A stretch of DNA of 9,326 bases from an uncultured Collinsella sp. Lineage in GTDB: Bacteria; Actinomycetota; Coriobacteriia; Coriobacteriales; Coriobacteriaceae. The stretch covers positions 1 to 9,326 of the forward strand of contig CABUTP010000043.1 in NCBI GenBank assembly GCA_902494545.1, written 5' to 3'. Every line of letters starts with the position of its first letter. Position 1 is the first letter of the stretch. The notes below the pieces were generated by a model. It saw only the letters and a list, made by a program, of their open reading frames with translations, was not told the DNA's origin and made no database searches. Made by a program: the position numbers and the translations under genes. Below are positions 1-5,829 of the stretch, piece by piece.

Positions 1-587
1 AAGCTCGTGCCCAGAAGGCCGTTGATCTCGGTCAGGTTGGGCTTGACCAGCTCGGGCTTAATTTCGGACTTAAGGGCGGCCTCGAGCGAAGCACCCGAGG
101 TATCGAGCAGCACCTTGGCTCCGGCGTTCTCGGCAATGCCCGTGATCTTGGCATAGTAGTCTGCCTCGACACCGCGGGGCAGAGAACCCGAAATGGTGAC
201 AACGTCGGCCTTGCCCGCAAGCTCGGTAAACTTGGCGGTAAAGGCATCGAGCTCCTCGGGGGCAATTGTCGGGCCACTCTCGAGCAGCTCAGTCTGGTTG
301 CCGGCGTGGAGGATGTTGAGGCAAATGCGAGTCTCGCCCTTGATGGGCACAAAGTCGTTGTTAATACCGTTGGCGTCCATGAGCTCAGCCATGTAGGCGC
401 CCATGTGGCCGCCGAGCAGACCGGTTGCCACAACGTCGTCGCCCAGCTGACCCAGCACACGGGCCACGTTGAGGCCCTTGCCGCCGGCGGTCTTTTCGGG
501 CGTCACGCGGTTGACGTCGTCGATAACGAGCTCGTCGAGCTGATAGCGCGTATCGACAGACGGGTTCATCGTAACGGTGAGGATCAA
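1..587 (-). CDS. lacC: PfkB-family sugar-phosphate kinase, LacC/FruK-like (tagatose-6-phosphate kinase or 1-phosphofructokinase), 3' end outside window
   Basis: Cytoplasmic kinase that phosphorylates a ketose phosphate, either tagatose-6-P to tagatose-1,6-bisphosphate (LacC) or fructose-1-P to fructose-1,6-bisphosphate (FruK). Only the N-terminal 195 residues are present, where the family usually has about 310, so the C-terminal GAGD catalytic motif lies beyond the window. Visible are the N-terminal strand LTVTMNPSVDTRYQL, the PfkB signature GGKGLNVARVLGQLG (residues 35-49), GSLPRGV (134-140) and KPNLTEI (182-188). The start is a TTG at 585-587, preceded by AAGGAG with a 6-base gap; the in-frame ATG six codons later has no ribosome binding site and would remove the first beta strand. 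It lies 59 bases downstream of the LacX-like epimerase, so the two probably share a transcript. The amino-sugar genes nearby favour tagatose-6-P as substrate, but sequence alone does not separate LacC from FruK. Confidence 0.85.
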   Translation of the reverse strand, partial: MILTVTMNPSVDTRYQLDELVIDDVNRVTPEKTAGGKGLNVARVLGQLGDDVVATGLLGGHMGAYMAELMDANGINNDFVPIKGETRICLNILHAGNQTELLESGPTIAPEELDAFTAKFTELAGKADVVTISGSLPRGVEADYYAKITGIAENAGAKVLLDTSGASLEAALKSEIKPELVKPNLTEINGLLGTS

Positions 588-646
588 TTTTAGCTCCTTA
601 TCTCGCAGGCTCCTTGTGCCTCGCGATACGAGTCGACAAAACGGAA

Positions 647-1528
647 TTACAGGATCTCAATCGTGAACGAGCGAACGACGGTCTCCTTGGGCTTGGCGAC
701 AAGGCAGCCGCGCTTATGCTCAAGCACGTCGTCCTCATCGGAGCAGGTCGAAAGGCCGCCCCAAGGCTCAACCGCCACAAAATCGCCCTCGGGCTTGCTC
801 CACACAATGAGATATGGGAAGCCCTCAAAGCTCAGGCGGACGCCCTTGTCCTCGCCCTTTTTGGAAAGCGTGACCTGACGGCTCTCGAGCACGTCAAAGA
901 TGGTCTCCGCAAAATCGAAGAGCTCATGCGACAAAGGCAGCGTCTTTCCCACCATGGGGTTCTTGGAGCGCCTGTCCACATCAATCAATCCGGTCGAGGG
1001 AACGGCGGTGCAGAGCTCCGCAGCCTCGTCTTTCTCAAAGCGCAACTCGTAGTCCGTATAGGCCTCGCCCTCATCGAGCGGGCACTTAAATCCGGGATGA
1101 CCGCCAATAAAGAACGGCATGTCCTCGGTGCCCTCGTTGGTGACCTCGTAGGAAACGCGCACGGCAGCGTCCTCGAGCGTATAGCGGGCGACAAGCTTAA
1201 ACGGATACGGATAATCGCTCAGCAGCGCGGCGTTATCCTCCGAAGCCAGGCACATCGCCAGCTCGTTGTCGCTCTGGCTCAGCAGCTTCCACTCCTGTTT
1301 GCGCGCAAACCCATGGCGAGCGAGCTTTACATGATGCCCGGCAAACGTCATGGCGTTGTTATCGCGCAAGCCTCCGCAAATCGGGAAGCAAATCGGTGCC
1401 TGGCCGGACCACACGGCGGGATCGCCCTGCCACAAGTACTCGCGACCTCCAGCCTCAATCGAGGTAAACGAGCCGCCGGCCGTGGAGACCTTGATAGAAA
1501 TCGAATCGTTGGAGAGAGCGTATTCCAT
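647..1528 (-). CDS. lacX: Aldose 1-epimerase family protein, LacX-like
   Basis: A 293-residue cytoplasmic protein of the galactose-mutarotase/aldose 1-epimerase superfamily, which interconverts alpha and beta anomers of sugars or sugar phosphates. Family features: GGSFTSIE near the N-terminus, PICFPICGGLRDN (45-57), the RHGFAR motif with a likely catalytic His72, GGHPGFKCPL with a second His at 144, and VAVEPWGG with the likely catalytic Glu254. The PICFPICG and RHGFAR pattern is closer to LacX of lactococcal lac operons than to classic GalM (comparison from memory). The ATG at 1528 was chosen because AAAGGA lies 6-7 bases upstream; an extension to 1663 would add 45 residues unlike the family. 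The kinase gene follows after 59 bases, as expected for an operon pair. Its true substrate is unknown. Confidence 0.88.
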   Translation of the reverse strand: MEYALSNDSISIKVSTAGGSFTSIEAGGREYLWQGDPAVWSGQAPICFPICGGLRDNNAMTFAGHHVKLARHGFARKQEWKLLSQSDNELAMCLASEDNAALLSDYPYPFKLVARYTLEDAAVRVSYEVTNEGTEDMPFFIGGHPGFKCPLDEGEAYTDYELRFEKDEAAELCTAVPSTGLIDVDRRSKNPMVGKTLPLSHELFDFAETIFDVLESRQVTLSKKGEDKGVRLSFEGFPYLIVWSKPEGDFVAVEPWGGLSTCSDEDDVLEHKRGCLVAKPKETVVRSFTIEIL

Positions 1529-1621
1529 TGCCCATCCTTTCGAACAACTGCTTTTTGCTCGCAAGAACCCGTCTCGGCCCTGACCAAAGGACAAACCCGC
1601 ACGTTCATCGATGCGTCCGGT

Positions 1622-1650
1622 TTCCCAGGCATGCAACGGGGTACCATACA
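1622..1650 (+). promoter_or_regulatory. Possible weak promoter of the flavodoxin-like gene
   Basis: TTCCCA (1622-1627) and CATACA (1645-1650) are 17 bases apart and sit 35 bases before the flavodoxin start codon. Both hexamers match the sigma-70-type consensus poorly; the call rests on spacing and position in the divergent gap (1529-1684). No convincing promoter for the divergent epimerase gene was found in the same gap. Confidence 0.2.
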
Positions 1651-1684
1651 GACATTGATGCAATTACAGCTGAAAGGCCTTCTT

Positions 1685-2269
1685 ATGCGAACCATCATCC
1701 TTTATGCCTCACGCCACCACGGCAATACGAAAAAGCTCGTGGACGCCATCGTCGAGGCGCACCCCGAAATCGATACCCTCGACGTGAAGTCACTCGGTAA
1801 AAACGAGTACCCCGACCTGCACGAATACCATCTGATCGGCGTCGCCACAGGCATTTATTACTCCGAGATCGACAAAGATATGGCGCGCGTGCTCACGAAC
1901 GTGCTGCAGCCGCAGGACAAGGTGTTTGGCCTTATGACCTACGGTGGCAAAAACAAGTGGTACGGCAAGGATATCGATGGCATCTGCCGCATGAGGCAGG
2001 CCATCTTTATGGGCGTCTACGGCTGTCCCGGCTTTGATACGTGGGGGCCGTTCAAACTCACCGGCGGTGTCCAGAAGGGGCACCCAACTGCCGAAGAGAT
2101 TAAGGGAGCTGTCGATTTCTTCGACAAAATCGAAGATGAGTACGGCGATATCATCGTCGAAGAGTATGCCAAGCGCGAGAAGCGTCTAGCATACGAAAAG
2201 GAGCATCCCGCGGGGGGTCTTGTGGCCGGCGTCAAGCGCACGGCAAAGAAGATCGCTAACAAGCTGTAA
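1685..2269 (+). CDS. Flavodoxin-family protein
   Basis: A 194-residue protein with a flavodoxin-like N-terminal domain: beta strand MRTIILYAS, then the FMN phosphate loop pattern S-R-H-H-G-N-T (residues 9-15), helix KKLVDAIVEA, and later GVATGIYYSEID (52-63), LMTYGGKNKWYG (83-94) and a GVYGCPGFDTWGPF segment (110-123). It would bind FMN and carry out electron transfer or quinone/flavin redox chemistry. A C-terminal extension from about residue 155 is highly charged and ends in a basic amphipathic stretch (VKRTAKKIANKL), unusual for a plain flavodoxin and possibly a membrane or partner contact. GAAAGG stands 7 bases before the ATG at 1685. The upstream continuation of this open frame to 614 runs antisense to the epimerase and is not believed. 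It is the only plus-strand gene, is convergent with nagA, and has its own terminator, so it probably has nothing to do with the sugar pathway. Confidence 0.85.
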   Translation: MRTIILYASRHHGNTKKLVDAIVEAHPEIDTLDVKSLGKNEYPDLHEYHLIGVATGIYYSEIDKDMARVLTNVLQPQDKVFGLMTYGGKNKWYGKDIDGICRMRQAIFMGVYGCPGFDTWGPFKLTGGVQKGHPTAEEIKGAVDFFDKIEDEYGDIIVEEYAKREKRLAYEKEHPAGGLVAGVKRTAKKIANKL

Positions 2270-2300
2270 CTGTTAAGGTGCTTTTGAGCGTTTAACCCAT

Positions 2301-2340
2301 ACGGCGGGTCCGAGCAGATTCGGGCCCGCCGTCTTTTTCT
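2301..2340 (+). terminator. Rho-independent terminator of the flavodoxin-like gene
   Basis: A 13-bp stem (2301-2313 with 2320-2332, one G-U pair), rich in GC, has a 6-base loop and is followed by CTTTTTCT. It begins 31 bases after the flavodoxin stop codon. On the minus strand no T-run follows the hairpin, so it terminates mainly rightward, although the structure could still stabilise the end of the convergent nagA transcript. Confidence 0.92.
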
Positions 2341-2344
2341 ATCG

Positions 2345-3514
2345 TTACTTGGTAAAGGCGTTGCCGACGCTCTGGCCGCCAACATACGTCTCGACGAGGG
2401 TGAGCTCATGGTCGAACACGACAAAGTCGGCGTCGCGACCCGGCATGATGCTGCCGCACTTATCCTCGATGTGCGCGGAGCGTGCCGGCACCTCGGTTGC
2501 CATGCGAATGGCGATATCGGCGCTGGCGATGCCCCAGTCGACGATGTTCTTGACGCCCTGGGCAAGCGTGAGCACCGAGCCGGCAATGCTCTTGCCGTCG
2601 GCGAGCCAGCACAGGTTGTCCTTCATGATGACGTCCATGCCACCACTGGTGTAGCTGCCCTCGGGCATGCCGCCGCAGCCCAGGCAGTCAGTGATGAGCA
2701 CCGTGTGTTGCCAGCCCTTTGCCTGCAGCAGCGCCTTGATGGCGGCAGGGTTTACGTGCTTGCCGTCACAGATGATCTCGGCGTAGGTCTCGGGCGTGGA
2801 CATGGCAGCGCCCACGACACCGGGCTCACGGTGATGCAGCCCGCGCTGGCCGTTATAGGTATGCGTAAAGCAGCTGGCACCGGCGTTGATGGCGGCGATG
2901 CACTCATCGTAGGTGGCGTCGGAGTGACCGATGCTGGTCACCACACCCTTGGCGTTCAGAGCAGCCGCATAAGCAGCGGCACCGTCGCGCTCGGCCGCCA
3001 TGGCGCTCTTAACGATGCGACCGCCCGCGGCCTCCTGCCACTGGTCGAAGACCTCCTCGGAGGGATCGATAAGATAAGCGGGGTTCTGCGCGCCCACGTG
3101 CTTCATGGTAAAGAAGGGGCCCTCCAGGTAGATGCCCTGAATGCGAGCACCGCAGAAGTCGGGGCCGCGGCCCTCGTCAGCCTGGGCGATGGCGGCGCAG
3201 GCATCCTTGATCTGCTCGACGCCATCGGTGAACGTCGTGGGCAGCCAGCTGGTGGTACCGCGACGGGCGAGCTCGGTCGAGCTGATATCAATGCCCTCGG
3301 GATCGTTATCGGTAGTTGAGTGGTTGTAGAAGCCATGGATGTGAGTATCGACCATACCCGGTGCGATCCACGATCCCGTGTAGTCCTTAATCTCGCAAGA
3401 GGGCTCGTCGGCCTGCCAGGCGCCAAAAACGCCATCCTCGACCATAAGATAGCCGCCCAGTTGCGGGCCTGCCGGCAAGAAGAACTTGTCAGCCTTAATT
3501 GCGTACGTGCTCAT
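2345..3514 (-). CDS. nagA: N-acetylglucosamine/N-acetylgalactosamine-6-phosphate deacetylase (NagA/AgaA)
   Basis: A 389-residue amidohydrolase-superfamily enzyme that removes acetate from an N-acetylhexosamine-6-phosphate in the cytoplasm. Metal and catalytic motifs appear in the usual order: GMVDTHIHG (metal His58/His60), YLEGPF (metal Glu131), SIGHSDAT (His197), FTHTYN (His218), ICDGKHVNP, and ITDCLG with the catalytic Asp276. The length matches the family. ATG at 3514 was preferred over a GTG at 3520 because the GTG overlaps the ribosome binding site; AAGGAG is 5 bases before the ATG. It lies downstream of agaS but behind agaS's terminator, so it may have its own promoter. Next to agaS and a LacC-like kinase, GalNAc-6-P is a plausible substrate (AgaA activity); GlcNAc-6-P is the alternative, and the two cannot be told apart from sequence here. 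Confidence 0.93.
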   Translation of the reverse strand: MSTYAIKADKFFLPAGPQLGGYLMVEDGVFGAWQADEPSCEIKDYTGSWIAPGMVDTHIHGFYNHSTTDNDPEGIDISSTELARRGTTSWLPTTFTDGVEQIKDACAAIAQADEGRGPDFCGARIQGIYLEGPFFTMKHVGAQNPAYLIDPSEEVFDQWQEAAGGRIVKSAMAAERDGAAAYAAALNAKGVVTSIGHSDATYDECIAAINAGASCFTHTYNGQRGLHHREPGVVGAAMSTPETYAEIICDGKHVNPAAIKALLQAKGWQHTVLITDCLGCGGMPEGSYTSGGMDVIMKDNLCWLADGKSIAGSVLTLAQGVKNIVDWGIASADIAIRMATEVPARSAHIEDKCGSIMPGRDADFVVFDHELTLVETYVGGQSVGNAFTK

Positions 3515-3553
3515 ATGCACTCCTTGCTTCTAAAGCAGTTGACTGTGGTGATG

Positions 3554-3559
3554 CTTATA
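3554..3559 (-). promoter_or_regulatory. Possible -10 element of a nagA promoter
   Basis: On the minus strand, TATAAG lies 40 bases before the nagA start codon, with only a poor -35 (TTTTTG, 16 bases away, formed by the T-run of the agaS terminator). It would let nagA be transcribed despite the terminator between it and agaS. Read-through from agaS is the alternative. Confidence 0.3.
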
Positions 3560-3570
3560 CCCAGCTCACG

Positions 3571-3613
3571 TAAAACAAAAAGCGCCCGCCCGCCGTTATG
3601 AGCGGACGGGCGC
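3571..3613 (-). terminator. Rho-independent terminator downstream of agaS
   Basis: A 12-bp GC-rich stem with one G-U pair (3582-3593 with 3602-3613) and an 8-base loop is followed on the minus strand by TTTTTGTTTTA. It begins 18 bases after the agaS stop codon and separates agaS from nagA. There is no T-run on the plus side, so it acts leftward. Confidence 0.9.
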
Positions 3614-3631
3614 CCTTACAGGGGGACGCGA

Positions 3632-4798
3632 TTAAGCGGTGAAGGGGTGAATCGTCACGCCCTTAACCACGCGGTTGACCGTGCCAGTGGGGCTCGGCGT
3701 GTCGGGCGTGTTGCCCACGCGCACGGAGTTGAGCAGGCTGATAGCCTGGGCAAACATCACGAACGGCAGGGCAAGGTAGCCCTCGGGAAGCGCCTCGTAG
3801 CCCTTAAAGGTGAAGGACTCGCCCTCGTAGACGGTAGCGCCATCCTGCTGAACGGCAACGGTGTGCTGAGCGATCTTGTCGCCACCGATCTCGTTGAGGA
3901 TGTCGATGTCGTACTGACGGGTGTAGGCGTCGTTATTGACGAACACGAAGACGAGCGTCTTATCGTCGACGAAGGACTTAGGTCCGTGACGATAGCCCAT
4001 GGAGGTGTCGTAGGAAGTAGCGACCAGACCGTGAGCGAGCTCGAGGATCTTGAGCTGACTCTCCTGAGCAAGGCCACCGAAGGAGCCAGAACCCAAGTAG
4101 GTCACGCGGTTGAAGTCGCCAGCCAGGTAATCGGCGATCTCGGGCTCACGGGAGATGACCTCCTCGCCCATCTTGGCGATGGTCTCGACCCACTCGGCCT
4201 TCTGCTCGTCAGAGGCAGTGTCGAAAATAAGGGTGGAGAGCAGGGTCATGCAGGAATAAGAACCGGTCATGGCGAAGCCCTTGTCGTTGGCGCGCGGAAT
4301 GAGCAGCGTCAGCGCATTGGGATCATCGGCAGACTCGACGGCAAGCTTGCCCTCGGGTGCGCAGGTGATGTTGAGGAACTTGACGTTGTGGACGAGCTCC
4401 TTGGCAACGGCAACGGCGGCAAGGCTCTCGGGGCTGTTGCCAGAGCGGGCAAAGGAGACCACGAGCGTGGGATCCTCGGCGCGCAGGAAGTCGCGCGGGG
4501 CGCTCACGATGTCGGTCGTGGCGATGGGCTTAAAGTCGTAGAGATCAGTGTTGCCAGCGTGACGCAGGTACGGGGCGCATGTATCGCCAACGTAGTCGGA
4601 CGTACCGGCACCGGTGAAGACAACGGACAGACGACCCTCGCCCATAGCGCGAGCCTCGGCCAGGAAGGCCTCGATGGCCTCCTTGTTCTCGCGATAGATG
4701 TTGAGCGTATCACGCCAAAGCTCGGGCTGCTGAGCAATCTCGGCCGTGGTAATCTGGGCGCCGAGCTCGGTGAGCTCCTCGACACTCTTCTCGAACAT
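3632..4798 (-). CDS. agaS: AgaS: SIS-domain galactosamine-6-phosphate deaminase/isomerase
   Basis: A 388-residue protein with two sugar-isomerase (SIS) domains, as in AgaS, which converts galactosamine-6-phosphate to tagatose-6-phosphate plus ammonia in the cytoplasm. Motifs: FTGAGTSDYVG (61-71) and SFARSGNSPES (115-125) of the first SIS domain, with the Ser/Gly phosphosugar-binding loop; YLGSGSFGGLAQES (234-247) and GYRHGPKSF (268-276) of the second. Length and the N-terminal helical segment before the first SIS domain fit AgaS rather than GlmS, which would carry a glutaminase domain. AGAGAGGT lies 7-8 bases before the ATG at 4798. A perfect TATAAT and a GntR-type operator precede it, so it is probably repressed by the regulator encoded just upstream. 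AgaS is the best marker in the window that the pathway goes through GalN-6-P. Confidence 0.92.
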   Translation of the reverse strand: MFEKSVEELTELGAQITTAEIAQQPELWRDTLNIYRENKEAIEAFLAEARAMGEGRLSVVFTGAGTSDYVGDTCAPYLRHAGNTDLYDFKPIATTDIVSAPRDFLRAEDPTLVVSFARSGNSPESLAAVAVAKELVHNVKFLNITCAPEGKLAVESADDPNALTLLIPRANDKGFAMTGSYSCMTLLSTLIFDTASDEQKAEWVETIAKMGEEVISREPEIADYLAGDFNRVTYLGSGSFGGLAQESQLKILELAHGLVATSYDTSMGYRHGPKSFVDDKTLVFVFVNNDAYTRQYDIDILNEIGGDKIAQHTVAVQQDGATVYEGESFTFKGYEALPEGYLALPFVMFAQAISLLNSVRVGNTPDTPSPTGTVNRVVKGVTIHPFTA

Positions 4799-4837
4799 TT
4801 CTAATACCTCTCTCTAGAAGTAAACCTCTGACGTGCA

Positions 4838-4843
4838 ATTATA
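4838..4843 (-). promoter_or_regulatory. agaS promoter -10 element
   Basis: On the minus strand a perfect TATAAT lies 39 bases before the agaS ATG. The -35 region, 16-18 bases upstream (about 4860-4867), has no good TTGACA match and coincides with the operator at 4860-4873. A repressor bound there would block RNA polymerase. Confidence 0.65.
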
Positions 4844-4859
4844 CACTTCGGTTGGTTAT

Positions 4860-4873
4860 CTGGTAGTAACCAG
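4860..4873. promoter_or_regulatory. GntR/HutC-type operator at the agaS promoter
   Basis: CTGGTAGTAACCAG has perfect 5-bp inverted arms around AGTA. The core TGGT-N4-ACCA has the spacing known for DasR/YvoA (NagR) operators, consensus TGGTCTAGACCA. It overlaps the -35 region of the agaS promoter and lies 40 bases past the end of the GntR-family gene. A further inverted repeat TGGTTA (4853-4858) with TAACCA (4867-4872) overlaps it. The first 13 bases recur exactly at 9153-9165 upstream of the PTS operon. Confidence 0.75.
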
Positions 4874-4912
4874 TTAAATGCAAAGAATCACCATATGGAA
4901 ACGATACAAACA

Positions 4913-5644
4913 CTAGTTGCTGCGCTGGTGGTAAACCTTGTATTTAAACTGATCGGCACGAGCAACCGAGAGTGTATACTCCACAACCTCGTTTGACTCG
5001 TTATACGTAGTCCTGACCAAATCGAGCACAGGCGAGCCCTCGACAATTCCCAAAAGGTGGGCATCGGTGGGACGGGCTATGCTCGCATAGAACTCCTCTT
5101 CGGCCACGCGTATCTTTTGCTGAAAGTCTTGCTCAATCACATCGTAAAGCGGCTTACGCTCCAGCAGCGGCCGCTTTAGGGACAGAAATTGACGAACCGG
5201 TAGATAGCTGCGTTCGACCATCATGGGCATGTTGTCGGCAGAACGAAGGCGCTTGAGCTTAAAAATGCGATCGCCGATACGCAATCCCATATGCTCGGCC
5301 AGATTCTTATCGGCCTCCATCTCGCAAAACTCGAGAATCGTGGTCTCGGGGTCGCGCCCCATCGCGCGCATCTGCTCGGTAAAGCTGTAGGACTGCATAA
5401 GATTGGTTGCCTTTGCCGAACGGTCGGTCACAAAGGTACCGCGACCGTGCTGCCGAACCACCAGTCCTAAACGCTCCAGTTCCTGCAGAGCCAGGCGTAC
5501 CGTAGTGCGCGAGAGACCATAGCGCTCCGAAAGTTCGCGCTCGGAAGGAATCATGTCACCGGCGCGATATTCATGGTCAATCTTTTCGGTCAGAATATCG
5601 ACCAGCTGATCGTACAGCGGTTGCTTACGCGCTCCGATCGCCAT
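4913..5644 (-). CDS. GntR-family (HutC/UTRA) transcriptional regulator of the amino-sugar locus
   Basis: A 243-residue DNA-binding regulator. Residues 8-74 form the winged helix-turn-helix of the GntR family (PLYDQLVDIL, IPSERELSERYGLSRTTVRLA, then the wing GRGTFV at 67-72). Residues about 85-238 form a UTRA ligand-binding domain, ending in the typical VEYTLSVARADQFKY pattern. Relatives include DasR/YvoA/NagR, which sense glucosamine-6-P or GlcNAc-6-P and lose DNA binding when it is bound; here the effector may be GalN-6-P or a related phosphosugar (inference). GGGAGG lies 5 bases before the ATG at 5644. It sits between the PTS operon, from which it is separated by a terminator, and agaS, and its likely operators precede both. 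A possible -10 (GATAAT, minus strand, 5694-5699) lies upstream without a clear -35. No TGGT-N4-ACCA site was seen before its own gene. Confidence 0.9.
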   Translation of the reverse strand: MAIGARKQPLYDQLVDILTEKIDHEYRAGDMIPSERELSERYGLSRTTVRLALQELERLGLVVRQHGRGTFVTDRSAKATNLMQSYSFTEQMRAMGRDPETTILEFCEMEADKNLAEHMGLRIGDRIFKLKRLRSADNMPMMVERSYLPVRQFLSLKRPLLERKPLYDVIEQDFQQKIRVAEEEFYASIARPTDAHLLGIVEGSPVLDLVRTTYNESNEVVEYTLSVARADQFKYKVYHQRSN

Positions 5645-5722
5645 CCTATCCTCCCTTTTGCTCGAATTCGGCTAACTACCTAGGGTGTTATGCATTATCT
5701 GTCTGCCACACCCGAATCATTA

Positions 5723-5763
5723 AGAAAACAAAAGCCGCGCGCTCTTTCGAGCACGCGGCTTTT
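5723..5763 (-). terminator. Rho-independent terminator of the PTS operon
   Basis: A 15-bp stem with one G-U pair (5730-5744 with 5749-5763) closes a GAAA loop on the minus strand and is followed by a T-rich tail including GTTTTCTT. Because both arms end in A4/T4 tracts, it may also stop rightward transcription weakly. It lies about 67 bases after the EIID stop codon and isolates the regulator gene from PTS transcription. Confidence 0.92.
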
Positions 5764-5775
5764 AACATACACATG

Positions 5776-5822
5776 GCTTAAGGGGTCGGGGTGTGAGCCG
5801 CGTAGGGACACACCCCTCAAGC
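5776..5822 (-). repeat. Inverted repeat just after the EIID stop codon
   Basis: Arms 5776-5785 and 5813-5822 form a 10-bp stem in the minus-strand RNA (one G-U pair). A second, overlapping perfect 8-bp inverted repeat, GGGGTGTG (5788-5795) with CACACCCC (5809-5816), competes for the same G-tract. No T-run follows, so it is not a terminator by itself; it may protect the 3' end of the PTS mRNA. Confidence 0.6.
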
Positions 5823-5829
5823 TAGAGCC

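Noticed and set aside
1529..1663. N-terminal extension of the epimerase by 45 residues
   Set aside because: The extension has no similarity to the family start, and a good ribosome binding site precedes the ATG at 1528.
614..1684. Long plus-strand open frame running into the flavodoxin gene
   Set aside because: It lies antisense to the well-supported epimerase gene, its protein has no recognisable family features, and the flavodoxin family begins at the ATG at 1685 with its own ribosome binding site. The open frame is a by-product of GC-rich codon use.
2408..3319. 303-residue plus-strand open frame
   Set aside because: Antisense to the deacetylase gene, low-complexity Ala/Gly/Val composition, no start signals.
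3647..4804. 385-residue plus-strand open frame
   Set aside because: It is exactly antisense to agaS, is rich in repetitive Gly/Leu/Val/Asp typical of mirrored codons, and has no motif or ribosome binding site.
5670..5690. Partial palindrome around CCTAGG upstream of the GntR gene as an autoregulatory operator
   Set aside because: It matches only 12 of 16 positions as a palindrome and lacks the TGGT-N4-ACCA pattern of the other two sites.
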